Assembly: GCA_031976175.1 (NCBI GenBank)
Contig: DALYLR010000026.1
Coordinates: forward strand, 1-51,653
From: DMER01 sp003451645
GTDB taxonomy: Bacteria; Pseudomonadota; Alphaproteobacteria; Micropepsales; Micropepsaceae
Direction of reading: 5' to 3'
Length of the DNA: 51,653 nt
The position numbers and the translations under genes are program-made. Position 1 is the stretch's first letter. Every line of letters starts with the position of its first letter. A model generated the notes under the pieces. That model was not told the DNA's origin and ran no database searches. It saw nothing but the letters and a program-made list of their open reading frames with translations. This document shows, piece after piece, positions 1 through 8,907 of this stretch.

Positions 1-1
1 G

Positions 2-319
2 GCCAAGAATGTAGTGGCGGCCGGTCTGGCCGAGCGGTGCACGATCCAAGTCTCCTATGCGATCGGCGTCGCTGATCCTTTGTCTGTGTACGTGGATACG
101 CACGGGACCGGAAAGGTCGACGCCGCAGAACTTGAAAAAATTCTTCCGCAAATCGCCAGCCTGAAGCCGAGCGCGCTGCGCGAGCGTTTGCAGTTGAACC
201 GGCCGATCTATGCGCGCACTGCAGCCTATGGTCACTTCGGGCGCCCGGCGGACGCCGACGGTGGGTTCTCGTGGGAGCGGACCGACCTGACCAGCGAGCT
301 CAAGCGCCACTTTGGTTGA
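2..319 (+). CDS. metK: S-adenosylmethionine synthetase, C-terminal part (left edge)
   Basis: The last 105 residues of methionine adenosyltransferase, the cytosolic enzyme that makes SAM from ATP and methionine. The window opens inside the gene, so the ATP-binding and catalytic N-terminal domains are missing. The visible part carries the conserved stretch AERCTIQVSYAIGVADPLS and, near the end, the family's AYGHFGR segment. The reading frame is open from base 2. Its last 8 bases overlap the TTG start of trmB, so the two are probably translationally coupled; trmB uses SAM, which makes the pairing sensible. Upstream control (for example a SAM riboswitch) lies outside the window. Confidence 0.96.
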   Translation, partial: AKNVVAAGLAERCTIQVSYAIGVADPLSVYVDTHGTGKVDAAELEKILPQIASLKPSALRERLQLNRPIYARTAAYGHFGRPADADGGFSWERTDLTSELKRHFG

Positions 320-1010
320 GGATGAGACGCTCCAAAGACGGCGTGTCCTCTATGGACGCCGTGTCGGACACGCCTTGCGTCCGCAGCAGAAGCGCCTCAT
401 GCAAGAGGTGCTTCCTCGCTGTGCGATCCTTTCCGAAGGGCCACTCGACCCCCTTCAGATATTCCCGGAAACTCGCGGTCTTGGGGTCGAGATCGGTTTT
501 GGCGGCGGCGAACATTTGGCGGCGCAAGCGCAACTGCATCCGGATTGGGGCTTTTTGGGCGCCGAGCCTTTCATCAACGGAGTTGCCAAGCTGCTCGCAC
601 ATATATCGCAGCAGTCGCTCAACAATGTCCGTATGCTGATGGGTGACGGGCGTAGTTTGCTCGAAAGGCTGCCCGATGCATGCGCGGACGCAGTCTACAT
701 ATTGTTCCCTGATCCCTGGCCCAAGGCGCGCCATTTCAAGCGCAGGATCATTCAGCCAGAGACTCTCGATCAGATCGTGCGCATCCTAAAGGAGCAGGGG
801 GAACTTAGGGTCGCCACAGATGTTCCTGATTATGCAGTGTGGACGCTGATGCATGCGGGAAAGCGGCGGGCCTTGCGTTTTGCGGCGGACCGTCCCCGTG
901 ACTGGCACGAAAGACCGGTCGACTGGCCGCCCACGCGGTATGAACTCAAAGCGCGGGCGGCTGGGCGTTCTTGCGTTTATTTGCGGTATCTGAAGTTCTC
1001 GCACCTTTAG
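312..1010 (+). CDS. trmB: tRNA (guanine-N7-)-methyltransferase
   Basis: 232 residues, normal for the family. The enzyme methylates G46 of tRNAs with SAM in the cytosol. A glycine-rich SAM-binding motif, GVEIGFGGGEH, lies at residues 58-68, and the TrmB signature FPDPWPKARHFKRR at about 132-145. The start is TTG at 312, inside the 3' end of metK; no in-frame ATG gives a complete N-terminus. The gene ends with TAG at 1008-1010 and overlaps by 4 bases the stop of the convergent dodecin gene. The function call is secure; only the exact start is uncertain. Confidence 0.95.
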   Translation: MVEDETLQRRRVLYGRRVGHALRPQQKRLMQEVLPRCAILSEGPLDPLQIFPETRGLGVEIGFGGGEHLAAQAQLHPDWGFLGAEPFINGVAKLLAHISQQSLNNVRMLMGDGRSLLERLPDACADAVYILFPDPWPKARHFKRRIIQPETLDQIVRILKEQGELRVATDVPDYAVWTLMHAGKRRALRFAADRPRDWHERPVDWPPTRYELKARAAGRSCVYLRYLKFSHL

Positions 1011-1210
1011 TCCATAAGGACGAACGTCACTTTCATATTCACGCGGTACTCCACGATCTTCCCATTCTTGACCAAAACCTTCTGGTCTTGGATCCAAGCG
1101 CCCTCGACATTCTTCAAGGTCTTTGTGGCGCGCTCAATGCCCGTTTTTACTGCATCGTCAAAACTTTTCTTGGATGCGGACGAAATCTCGGTCACGCGTG
1201 CGACTGACAT
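1007..1210 (-). CDS. Dodecin (flavin-binding small protein)
   Basis: 67 residues, the standard dodecin length. Dodecins form hollow dodecamers that store riboflavin, FMN or FAD and quench their photochemistry. The sequence has the fold's order: strand (MSVARVTEI), helix (about residues 14-33), then two strands. It keeps the flavin-stacking tryptophan at 39 in EGAWIQDQ. The ATG at 1210 has a strong AGGGAGG ribosome site about 8 bases upstream; an upstream in-frame ATG at 1267 would add a non-homologous tail and is rejected. It faces trmB head-on with overlapping stops. The 246 bases between it and rimP must hold two divergent promoters, but I could not pick a convincing one. Confidence 0.93.
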   Translation of the reverse strand: MSVARVTEISSASKKSFDDAVKTGIERATKTLKNVEGAWIQDQKVLVKNGKIVEYRVNMKVTFVLMD

Positions 1211-1456
1211 GTCTTGAGCCTCCCTTTTTGTGGTCCCGAATGCATCGGGATGTCGTAAAACTGTCACTATCGCAGCTGGGAGGCAATAAGGCGGAGGTCA
1301 AATGGGTGGAAGAATTGCTATTCTGGCGCACTTTCCACGCTTGCAACGCGCGGGGTGTTGGGATACCAGAGCCTTCTTCCTGAACAACGGAAACGGTGTT
1401 CTCTGGCAGCCGAAAGGCGGCCGGGACGGTAGAGTTTTTTCCGAGGCAGAGCAGAC

Positions 1457-1996
1457 TTGGTAAAGCGCCATGACGAGCTTGAAAGCCTGATTGCTCCCAT
1501 TGCCGCGGCTTTGGGGTTTGAACTTATCCGTGTGCGGATGTCTGGCGGTCAGCGGCCGACTTTGCAGATCATGGCCGAGAGGCCGGATCACACGATGAAC
1601 GTCGATGATTGTGCTGCGCTTTCGCGCGCTATCTCAGAGGCTTTTGAGGCCGAAGACCCGATCGATGGCGAATACGTTCTCGAAGTGTCTTCGCCCGGAA
1701 TAGACCGGCCGCTCACGCGTCGAAAGGACTATGATGCCTTTGCCGGGAATCTGGCTCGAATCGAATTGACAGCGCCGCTGGATGGCCGCAAGCGGTTCAA
1801 AGGCACACTGCGCGGGCTTCGCGGCAATGACGTGTTGGTGGGTGTAGAGGGTGCCAAGGGCGAGCCTGAGGCTTTGTTGGCGATACCCTACGTGCTTATT
1901 AGTGAGGCGCGTTTGGTTCTGACAGACGCGTTGATTGAAGCAGATTTGAAGCGCCGGAAAGCTGCAAGCGCAGAGCTTGCCAAGCCCGGTCATTGA
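1457..1996 (+). CDS. rimP: Ribosome maturation factor RimP
   Basis: 179 residues. RimP binds the 30S subunit and assists its late assembly. The N-terminal domain shows the family pattern (LGFELIRVRMSGG, then a DDCAALSRAISEAFE helix), followed by the strongest marker, YVLEVSSPGIDRPL, at about residues 75-88, and a C-terminal SH3-like barrel with GTLRGLRGNDVLV. The start is TTG at 1457 behind GAGGCAGAG; no in-frame ATG is better. It is the first gene of the rimP-nusA-ylxR-infB operon, 13 bases before nusA. Confidence 0.93.
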   Translation: MVKRHDELESLIAPIAAALGFELIRVRMSGGQRPTLQIMAERPDHTMNVDDCAALSRAISEAFEAEDPIDGEYVLEVSSPGIDRPLTRRKDYDAFAGNLARIELTAPLDGRKRFKGTLRGLRGNDVLVGVEGAKGEPEALLAIPYVLISEARLVLTDALIEADLKRRKAASAELAKPGH

Positions 1997-2009
1997 AGGA
2001 GACGACCTT

Positions 2010-3620
2010 ATGGCCATCAGTGCCAACCGGCTAGAGCTGATCCAAATCGCGGATGCGGTGGCACGCGAAAAGGTCATCGACAAGGGTGTCGTAATCGCAG
2101 CGATGGAGGAGGCCATTCAAAAGGCCGCCAAGTCGCGTTACGGACAAGACAACGACATCCGGGCTGAAATCGACCCCAAATCGGGCGAAACAAAGCTGCA
2201 TCGATTGCGGCTGGTCGTGGAGAAAGTCGAAAACGATTCCATTGAGATTTCGCTCGAGGAGGCGCAGGTCCGCAATCCAGCCGCTCAAGTGGGTGACATG
2301 ATCGCGGAGACCCTGCCGCCGATTGATTTTGGCCGGATTGCGGCCCAAGCCGCAAAGCAGGTGATCTTCCAAAAAGTGCGCGATGCTGAACGTGATCGTC
2401 AGTATGAGGAATTCAAGGACCGTATTGGCGAAATCGTCAACGGCTCGGTGAAGCGCGTTGAATATGGCAACGTCATTGTCGATATGGGCCGGGGTGAGGC
2501 GTATATCCGGCGCGATGAGCTGTTGCCGCGCGAGACGTTCCGCACCGGCGATCGGATCCGCGCCTATGTGTATGACGTCCGGCGTGAGAGCAGGGGACCT
2601 CAAGTCTATCTCAGCCGCACGCATCCCTACTTCATGGCCAAACTGTTCTCGCAAGAAGTGCCCGAAATCTATGACGGCGTGGTCGAGATCAAAGCGGTGG
2701 CGCGCGATCCGGGCAGCCGGGCAAAAATCGCGGTGATCTCCAAGGATCAGTCGATCGATCCCGTCGGGGCCTGCGTCGGTATGCGTGGCAGCCGTGTGCA
2801 AGCGGTCGTGCAAGAGCTTCAGGGCGAGAAGATCGACATCATTCCGTGGTCGGGTGACCCGGCAACCTTCATCGTCAATGCGCTTGCCCCAGCCGAGGTT
2901 GCCAAGGTTGTGCTTGATGAAGACACGCGGCGCATTGAGGTCGTGGTGCCCGAAGATCAATTGTCCTTGGCGATTGGCAGGCGCGGGCAAAATGTGCGGC
3001 TGGCGTCGCAATTGACGGGCTGGCAGATCGACATCCTGACGGAAGCAGAGGAATCCGACCGCCGCCAGACACAGTTCCGCGCGCGGACCGAGTTGTTCAT
3101 GAACGCCCTTTCGGTCGACGAGACCCTTGCGCAGCTCTTGGCCTCAGAGGGCTTTGGCAGCGTTGAGGAGGTGGCTTATGTGCCTGCGGACGATCTGGCC
3201 TCCATTGATGGCCTGGACGCGGATACAGCTCGCGAGGTGCAAGAGCGTGCGCAATCCTTCCTCGACCAGCAGAACCAGATGTATGAGACCCGCAGGCAAG
3301 AGCTTGGCGTAGAAGATGCGCTCGCGGAACTCGATGGCATCACGCCGCAGATGCTCGTGGCCTTGGGCGAGAACGGGGTCAAGTCCATGGAAGATTTGGC
3401 AGACTGCGCCACAGATGACCTGACCGGTTGGAGCGAAGTGGTCAATGGCGAGCGGCGCAAGCATCCAGGTTTCCTCGATGGCATGCAGGTCGACGAAGCG
3501 ATTGCCAACAGTTTGATCATGCGCGCGCGGCTGGCTGCTGGGTGGATTGATTCGCTGCCGGAGGACCCGATTGAGGACTTGGTTGCCGGTGATGAACCCG
3601 TGGAGGACGGGACCCCTTGA
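2010..3620 (+). CDS. nusA: Transcription termination/antitermination factor NusA
   Basis: 536 residues. NusA binds RNA polymerase and controls pausing, termination and antitermination. The N-terminal domain (about 1-125, MAISANRLELIQIADAVA) is followed by an S1 domain (about 135-200), two KH domains (about 230-345, with GACVGMRGSRVQ and LAIGRRGQNVRLA), and a C-terminal region with helix-hairpin-helix-like and acidic repeats (about 370-510). The ATG at 2010 follows GAAGGAGACGACCTT. An earlier in-frame start at 1977 lies within rimP and lacks homology. The stop overlaps the TTG start of ylxR (TTGA). Confidence 0.96.
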   Translation: MAISANRLELIQIADAVAREKVIDKGVVIAAMEEAIQKAAKSRYGQDNDIRAEIDPKSGETKLHRLRLVVEKVENDSIEISLEEAQVRNPAAQVGDMIAETLPPIDFGRIAAQAAKQVIFQKVRDAERDRQYEEFKDRIGEIVNGSVKRVEYGNVIVDMGRGEAYIRRDELLPRETFRTGDRIRAYVYDVRRESRGPQVYLSRTHPYFMAKLFSQEVPEIYDGVVEIKAVARDPGSRAKIAVISKDQSIDPVGACVGMRGSRVQAVVQELQGEKIDIIPWSGDPATFIVNALAPAEVAKVVLDEDTRRIEVVVPEDQLSLAIGRRGQNVRLASQLTGWQIDILTEAEESDRRQTQFRARTELFMNALSVDETLAQLLASEGFGSVEEVAYVPADDLASIDGLDADTAREVQERAQSFLDQQNQMYETRRQELGVEDALAELDGITPQMLVALGENGVKSMEDLADCATDDLTGWSEVVNGERRKHPGFLDGMQVDEAIANSLIMRARLAAGWIDSLPEDPIEDLVAGDEPVEDGTP

Positions 3621-4276
3621 ACGATGCTGCGGCGGATGAAGAGGGGGCACTGGATGCGGGCGAAAGAGAGCGCAGCCCCTTGCGCCGTTGCATCGTTACG
3701 GGCGAGCGCTTTCCCCCGGCGGCTATGGTCCGGTTTGTTCTCGATCCATCCGGGCTTCTGACCCCTGATATCGCCCAGGAACTGCCTGGCCGGGGCGCTT
3801 GGGTTTGCGCGCGGGCGAGCGTAGTTGCGCAAGCGGCAAAGGGCAGCTTTTCCAAGGCATTCCGCACGCAGGTCCCCGTGCCGGATGGTCTTGTTGCTTC
3901 GGTCGAAGTCCTGATGGCCAAGCGGCTGTGCGGCGTTCTGGGGTTGGCAAAGCGGTCGGGAGCGACTGTCCTGGGATTCACGAAGGTGGAGGCCCAACTC
4001 CGGTTGGATCACGATTTGCCCGCTAGCCTGTGGATAGCGCGAGATAGCGGCCCCGCTGACCGGCAAAAGCTTCTCGGTTTGGCCCGGCGGCATCCAGAGG
4101 ACGTAAAGATATCTGGTCTCTTGTCCAATTCCGAAATGAGCTTGGCATTTGGACGGGAAAATGTGGTACACGCTGCGTTGAAGCGTGGCGGGCTGGCGGC
4201 GCGTGCGTGGGCGGATGCAGAGCGGCTCTCTGGATTCCGGCTCCTGGTTCCCGAAGAATGGGCACTCGAGAGTTAA
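3617..4276 (+). CDS. YlxR-type RNA-binding protein (DUF448) fused to L7Ae-like domain
   Basis: 219 residues. The N-terminal half has the DUF448/YlxR pattern: RRCIVTGERF, then MVRFVLDPSG, then LPGRGAWVCA, ending near residue 85. The C-terminal part (about 100-200) resembles the L7Ae/L30e RNA-binding fold (LGLAKRSGATVLGFTKV). This two-domain form between nusA and infB is typical of alphaproteobacteria, where such proteins are annotated as nucleic-acid-binding; the exact role is not established. The start is TTG at 3617 within the nusA stop, implying coupled translation. There are 123 bases from its stop to the likely infB ATG. Confidence 0.9.
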   Translation: MNDAAADEEGALDAGERERSPLRRCIVTGERFPPAAMVRFVLDPSGLLTPDIAQELPGRGAWVCARASVVAQAAKGSFSKAFRTQVPVPDGLVASVEVLMAKRLCGVLGLAKRSGATVLGFTKVEAQLRLDHDLPASLWIARDSGPADRQKLLGLARRHPEDVKISGLLSNSEMSLAFGRENVVHAALKRGGLAARAWADAERLSGFRLLVPEEWALES

Positions 4277-4399
4277 GCGCTCACCCGGCGAAGGTGAAGG
4301 GCGTGGTCCTAGACTTCGTTGCGCGTGAGTGACGTTACAGTGTTTACATCTGTCTATCCGGGGCTAGGGCTCAAGGATGGACGCAAAGAACGGATTGGC

Positions 4400-4939
4400 A
4401 TGAGCGACGGAAAGTCTCCTCCTGATAAACCTGCTGGCGGTGCACCGCTGAAGACCTTGTCTGTGAAGCGCCCCGCGGATGTGGGTACGGTCCGGCAGGC
4501 CTTTAGCCATGGCAGGACGAAGACCGTCGTCGTTGAGAAGAGGCGCACCGTCACGGGTAAGCCAGGCGCCCCTGGCGCAGGGTCCGCGCCCGAGCGTGAC
4601 CTGTCGCAACCGGTTGCCGCACAGCCGGCTCGGGCGCCGGCGGCTCCAGCATCGCGTCCGGGGCAGCAGCCGCCTTCCGCCGTGCCAGCGCGTAGCGGCA
4701 TGGTCCTAAAGACACTCACTGAGGACGAGAAGAAGACACGTGAAGCGGCGCTTGCAACCGCTCGCGCCCAAGAGCAAGAACTGCGCCGCAAAGCAGAGGA
4801 AGAGGCTCGCCGCCGCGCTGAAGAGGATGCGCGGTTGTCCGCGGAGCGCGATGCGGCTGCCATGTCGCTGACGAATTGCGCGCCCGCCAAGACGAAACGC
4901 GGCCTCCAGCCGCCACACAAGCGCCAATGCCGTTGGTAA
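4400..4939 (+). CDS. infB: Translation initiation factor IF-2, N-terminal part (before an apparent frameshift)
   Basis: This frame holds the N-terminus of IF-2. The sequence after ATG 4400 (MSDGKSPPDKP, then KTLSVKRPADVGTVRQAFSH) is the typical alphaproteobacterial start, followed by a Pro/Ala linker and a charged helix (about residues 110-155). Homology stops near 4865; the last roughly 24 codons to the stop at 4937-4939 are out-of-frame reading. The rest of IF-2 continues one frame over from about 4867. Adding one G after TCG (4865-4867) gives MSADELRARQDET and a single 939-residue protein. A TTG at 4319 would extend the frame by 27 residues without homology. Confidence 0.85.
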   Translation: MSDGKSPPDKPAGGAPLKTLSVKRPADVGTVRQAFSHGRTKTVVVEKRRTVTGKPGAPGAGSAPERDLSQPVAAQPARAPAAPASRPGQQPPSAVPARSGMVLKTLTEDEKKTREAALATARAQEQELRRKAEEEARRRAEEDARLSAERDAAAMSLTNCAPAKTKRGLQPPHKRQCRW

Positions 4940-7218
4940 CGCCTGAGCCCGTATTGCGTCCCCAGCCGCCGGCACCTTCTGGCCCGCGTCCCCAGACACC
5001 GTACAGCGGTCCGCGGACAGGGGGTGGGCAAGGCGGTCCGCGCCCGCCTGCCGGGCCGGGTGGGGGAGCGTCGGGCTACGTGCGACCAGGGAGCAATCCT
5101 GGAGCCGGCAGGCCTTCAGGCGGAGCACCGGCGAGCCGTCCTGGCACGCCTACAACGCCTGTGCCAGAGCGCGGACGTGACCAAGTGATCCCAAATCTAT
5201 CGCGCCGTCCCGCGGCAGCAGAAGAAGAGGAGGATGATAGTGGGCGCAGGCGTGGTGCTCCCGGCAGCAAGGCGCCGGCACCTGCCAAAGCGCCTGCGGT
5301 GCGCGCCAAAGTCGATGATAAGCGGCGGGGCGGCAAGCTTTCGGTCGTGACTGCGCTCGACGAGGAAGAGCGTGTGCGCTCGGTGGCGTCTTATCGCCGG
5401 CATGTGCAGCGCGTGCATCGCGCGCAAATGGGTCAGCGCGATCAAGGCCCCCCTCAAAAGGTCATTCGAGAGGTCATCATTCCTGAGGCCATCACGGTCC
5501 AGGAACTTGCAAACCGCATGGCGACAAGGTCTGTCGATATCATCAAGACCCTGATGAAGCAGGGCCAGATGGTCACGATCAATTCGACTCTCGACGCCGA
5601 TACTGCGCAGCTGATTGCCGAAGAGTTTGGTCATCCGGTCAAGCGCGTGGCGGAATCAGACGTGCTTGAGGGCCTTGATGGCGAAAAGGATGTGGCGGAG
5701 GCCATGACGCCGCGCGCGCCTGTGGTCACTGTCATGGGCCATGTCGACCACGGTAAGACATCCCTGCTTGATGCGTTGCGCCAAACCGACGTTGTCTCGC
5801 GCGAGGCGGGCGGCATCACGCAGCACATTGGCGCCTATCAGGTTCAGATCGCCAGCGGCGACAAGATCACCTTCCTCGACACGCCCGGCCACGCGGCATT
5901 CACCGCGATGCGCGCTCGCGGTGCCAAGGTTACGGACATTGTCGTGCTGGTGGTTGCTGCCGATGATGGCGTCATGCCGCAGACGATCGAAGCGATCAAT
6001 CACGCCAAAGCGGCCAGAGTTCCAATCATTGTTGCCGTCAACAAGATCGACAAGCCCAGCGCTGACCCCAATCGTGTCAAGACCGACTTGCTCCAACATG
6101 AAATCGTGGTCGAGGACATGGGCGGCGAAACGCAAGCCGTGGAGGTCTCGGCGCTGAAAAGGACAGGCCTCGACAAGTTGCAAGAGGCCATTCTTCTGCA
6201 GGCGGAAATTCTGGAACTCAAGGCCAATTCCAATCGCGCGGCGACGGGTGCCGTTGTAGAGGCCAAGCTGGACCGCGGCCGGGGTCCCGTCTCGACCGTC
6301 CTTGTGCAGCGCGGGACCTTGCGCGTGGGTGACATTGTCGTCGCGGGCGCAGAGTGGGGCCGGGTTCGCGCCTTGGTCAATGACCGCGGGGAACAGACCG
6401 AAAGTGCCGGTCCTTCGGTTCCGGTTGAAATCCTGGGGCTAAGCGCGCCGCCCGATGCGGGCGATGAGTTCTCTGTCGTGGATACAGAAGCACGGGCGCG
6501 CGAAGTTGCGGACTTCCGGGCGCGGAAGAAAAAGGAGGCACGTACCAAAAGCAGCGCACGGGCCTCTCTCGATCAGGCCATGGCGCTGCGCGAGCAGGGC
6601 GAAGCGAAGGTCTTGTCTCTGGTTATTAAGTCTGACGTCCAGGGCTCGGTGGAGGCGATTGTCGCCGCCCTCAATCAGCTCTCAACGCCTGAAGTTCGCG
6701 TTCAGGTTCTGCACTCGGGTGTTGGCGGAATCACGCAGAGTGACGTCATCCTCGCGCGGGCCAGCGATGCGCCGATCATCGCCTTCAATGTGCGCGCGAC
6801 CGCTGAGGCGCGTGATATCGCCAAGCGCGACGGCGTTGAGATCCGCTATTATTCGATCATCTACAACATTATCGATGACATCCGGGCTGCGATGTCGGGG
6901 ATGCTGGCGCCAACGCTGCGGGAGAATTTCCTCGGCTACGCGGAAATCCTGGAGGTCTTCAATATCTCCAAGGTGGGCAAGGTTGCCGGTTGCCGCGTCA
7001 CGGATGGCAAGGTGTTGCGCGGCAACAAGGTCCGCCTCCTTCGCGATAATGTCGTAATTCACGAAGGCTCGCTGGCAACCCTCAAGCGCTTCAAGGACGA
7101 GGTCAAAGAAGTCGTTGCGGGACAAGAGTGTGGAATGGCCTTCGAGAGCTATCACGACCTCCAAAAGGGCGACCTGATAGAGTGCTTTGAGGTCGAGGAG
7201 GTCCAGCGCTCGCTTTGA
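4876..7218 (+). CDS. infB: Translation initiation factor IF-2, main part with GTPase and C-terminal domains
   Basis: This frame holds all functional IF-2 domains. After a Pro/Gly-rich linker (to about 5170) comes the IF2_N domain (about 5470-5690). The G domain follows, with G1 GHVDHGKTS, G3 DTPGHAAF and G4 NKID, then domains II, III and C2 that bind initiator fMet-tRNA on the 30S subunit. The nominal start at 4876 is a TTG without a ribosome site and should not be taken as real; the gene is expected to be continuous with the N-terminal frame from 4400. infB is essential, so a sequencing or assembly error is more likely than a true break. A shorter internally initiated form, as known for E. 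coli infB, would still give a working core. Confidence 0.93.
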   Translation: MRARQDETRPPAATQAPMPLVTPEPVLRPQPPAPSGPRPQTPYSGPRTGGGQGGPRPPAGPGGGASGYVRPGSNPGAGRPSGGAPASRPGTPTTPVPERGRDQVIPNLSRRPAAAEEEEDDSGRRRGAPGSKAPAPAKAPAVRAKVDDKRRGGKLSVVTALDEEERVRSVASYRRHVQRVHRAQMGQRDQGPPQKVIREVIIPEAITVQELANRMATRSVDIIKTLMKQGQMVTINSTLDADTAQLIAEEFGHPVKRVAESDVLEGLDGEKDVAEAMTPRAPVVTVMGHVDHGKTSLLDALRQTDVVSREAGGITQHIGAYQVQIASGDKITFLDTPGHAAFTAMRARGAKVTDIVVLVVAADDGVMPQTIEAINHAKAARVPIIVAVNKIDKPSADPNRVKTDLLQHEIVVEDMGGETQAVEVSALKRTGLDKLQEAILLQAEILELKANSNRAATGAVVEAKLDRGRGPVSTVLVQRGTLRVGDIVVAGAEWGRVRALVNDRGEQTESAGPSVPVEILGLSAPPDAGDEFSVVDTEARAREVADFRARKKKEARTKSSARASLDQAMALREQGEAKVLSLVIKSDVQGSVEAIVAALNQLSTPEVRVQVLHSGVGGITQSDVILARASDAPIIAFNVRATAEARDIAKRDGVEIRYYSIIYNIIDDIRAAMSGMLAPTLRENFLGYAEILEVFNISKVGKVAGCRVTDGKVLRGNKVRLLRDNVVIHEGSLATLKRFKDEVKEVVAGQECGMAFESYHDLQKGDLIECFEVEEVQRSL

Positions 7219-7272
7219 TGTTTCGATGACAGCGCTCAGAGTTGCCCGGTCCCTCGTCATGGGTGAGGTGCA

Positions 7273-8898
7273 ATGGCCCCTATTATAGACCCTTTGGTTG
7301 CCCGTGCACTTCATGCGCTGCAGGGTGGCGATTTGGGGCTGGCCTCGAGCCTCGCGGCAGAGCGTCTCACCCGCAACCCCAATGAGCCCACGTGCCTCAT
7401 GATCGCGGGTCTTGCAGCGCACGCGCGCGGGCAATTATCCGAAGCCCTGGAGTATCTTCTGCGTGCGGATCAAGTGGCGCCGCGCAATCCCATGATCCTC
7501 ACCAATTTGGGCGTGGTCTTTCGTGCCGTGGGACGGTTTGGTGATGCTCGTGCTGCTTACGAAACCGCACTCGCGGTGAACGGCGGGCATATCCCGACAC
7601 GGATGAACTTGGCCAGGCTTCTTGATCAAATGGGCGAACTCACTTCCGCGCAAGCGCATTATCGCGAGGTGCTGCGCCGCAGCTCTGACAACCCTGAGGC
7701 GCTTGGTGGTCTCGCCGCTGTGATGGAGCAACAGCATGAGTTGGACGAGGCGAAATCACTGGCCGAGCGCGCCATGGCACGCCAACCATCTGCGCTTGCT
7801 GGGCTGACACTGGCCAAAATCGCAGTGCGGGAGCGCGATGCCCCAGCCGCACTTAGCCGCCTTGCACAATTGTGGTCCGCGCCGATGAGTGCCGTGAACA
7901 CCGCACTTGCTCTTGGCCTGGAGGGCCAAGCTCTCGACCTGCAAGGGCAGTATGACGCGGCCTTTGCGGCGTTTGCGCGTGCCAATGGCGTACTGCGCCG
8001 GTTGCATGCCGCAGCGTATGCTGGCGTGCCTTCTATCGCATCCTCGCACCTTCTCAGGGAGATCAAAGACTTTGTCGCAAGCTGTGGCGTGACAGCTAGC
8101 GTGGACACCGCCGCTTCGCCTGTCGCAAGCCATGTTTTCCTGGTTGGCTTTCCTCGCTCAGGCACCACGCTTTTGGAACAGGCTCTGGCCGCGCATCCTG
8201 CCATCGAAACGCTGGAGGAGCGCGATACCCTGGGCGGCGCGTTCCAGGTCTTGATCGAGTCCGGATCGGTCCCTCTCTTTTTTGCCAGCCTTGATGCGAC
8301 GCGGCGAGATCGTTTGCGTGCGGATTATTGGGACCGCGTTGCTGCGGCCCTAGGGCGGATGCCCGCACGCCCTGTCTTCATCGACAAAATGCCGATCAAT
8401 TCTGCCTACATGGCCATGATCTCGGCCATATTCCCCAATGCGCGGTACATCTTTGCGGTCCGCGATCCACGCGATGTGGTGCTCAGCTGCTTCCAGCAAC
8501 GGTTTGGCATGAATGCGGTGATGTTCCGCTTGCTCGACCTTCGCGAAGCGGCAACGCTCTATGATGAAACGATGCAGGCAGCACACGCTGCAATGGCTCA
8601 GCTAACTTTGCCCGTGCATCGCATATGTTATGAGCGCTTGGTGGAAGATTTTGAGGGGCAGATGCGCGCCCTCTTTGCATTCCTGGGCCTTGGCTGGAGC
8701 CCAGAGGTTCTCGCCTATCGTCAGACGGCGCGGACGCGCGTGATCGCGACCCCATCGGCGGCCCAAGTGGTCGAGCCCTTGTCGGACCGCTCGATTGGGA
8801 AATGGCGGCGCTATCAGACCCATATGGCGCCCGTTCTGCCTGTCTTGCGCCCCTGGGTTGAGCATTTTGGCTATGATTTAGGTCCCGTCTCGGAGTAA
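7273..8898 (+). CDS. TPR-repeat sulfotransferase
   Basis: 541 residues. The N-terminal half (about 1-200) is a run of TPR-like helices (for example PMILTNLGVVFRAVGRFGDA). The C-terminal half (about 285-530) is a PAPS-dependent sulfotransferase. The 5'-phosphosulfate loop is LVGFPRSGTTLLEQ at about residue 290, and the 3'-phosphate site is VRDPRDVVLS at about 396. Such proteins transfer sulfate from PAPS to an unknown acceptor; there is no signal peptide. The ATG at 7273 follows GGGTGAGGTGCA. It sits in the same direction between infB and rbfA, an operon position where I know of no such gene as a rule, and is 9 bases from rbfA. Acceptor and role are unknown. Confidence 0.87.
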   Translation: MAPIIDPLVARALHALQGGDLGLASSLAAERLTRNPNEPTCLMIAGLAAHARGQLSEALEYLLRADQVAPRNPMILTNLGVVFRAVGRFGDARAAYETALAVNGGHIPTRMNLARLLDQMGELTSAQAHYREVLRRSSDNPEALGGLAAVMEQQHELDEAKSLAERAMARQPSALAGLTLAKIAVRERDAPAALSRLAQLWSAPMSAVNTALALGLEGQALDLQGQYDAAFAAFARANGVLRRLHAAAYAGVPSIASSHLLREIKDFVASCGVTASVDTAASPVASHVFLVGFPRSGTTLLEQALAAHPAIETLEERDTLGGAFQVLIESGSVPLFFASLDATRRDRLRADYWDRVAAALGRMPARPVFIDKMPINSAYMAMISAIFPNARYIFAVRDPRDVVLSCFQQRFGMNAVMFRLLDLREAATLYDETMQAAHAAMAQLTLPVHRICYERLVEDFEGQMRALFAFLGLGWSPEVLAYRQTARTRVIATPSAAQVVEPLSDRSIGKWRRYQTHMAPVLPVLRPWVEHFGYDLGPVSE

Positions 8899-8907
8899 TT
8901 TTGCCCT

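Noticed and set aside
2031..3011. Long antisense frame opposite nusA
   Set aside because: It is the mirror of the GC-rich codon pattern of nusA; the plus-strand protein has clear homology and the antisense product has none.
4865..4880. Programmed ribosomal frameshift in infB
   Set aside because: No slippery sequence or downstream structure is evident, and the same kind of one-G loss occurs in an unrelated gene at about 22090.
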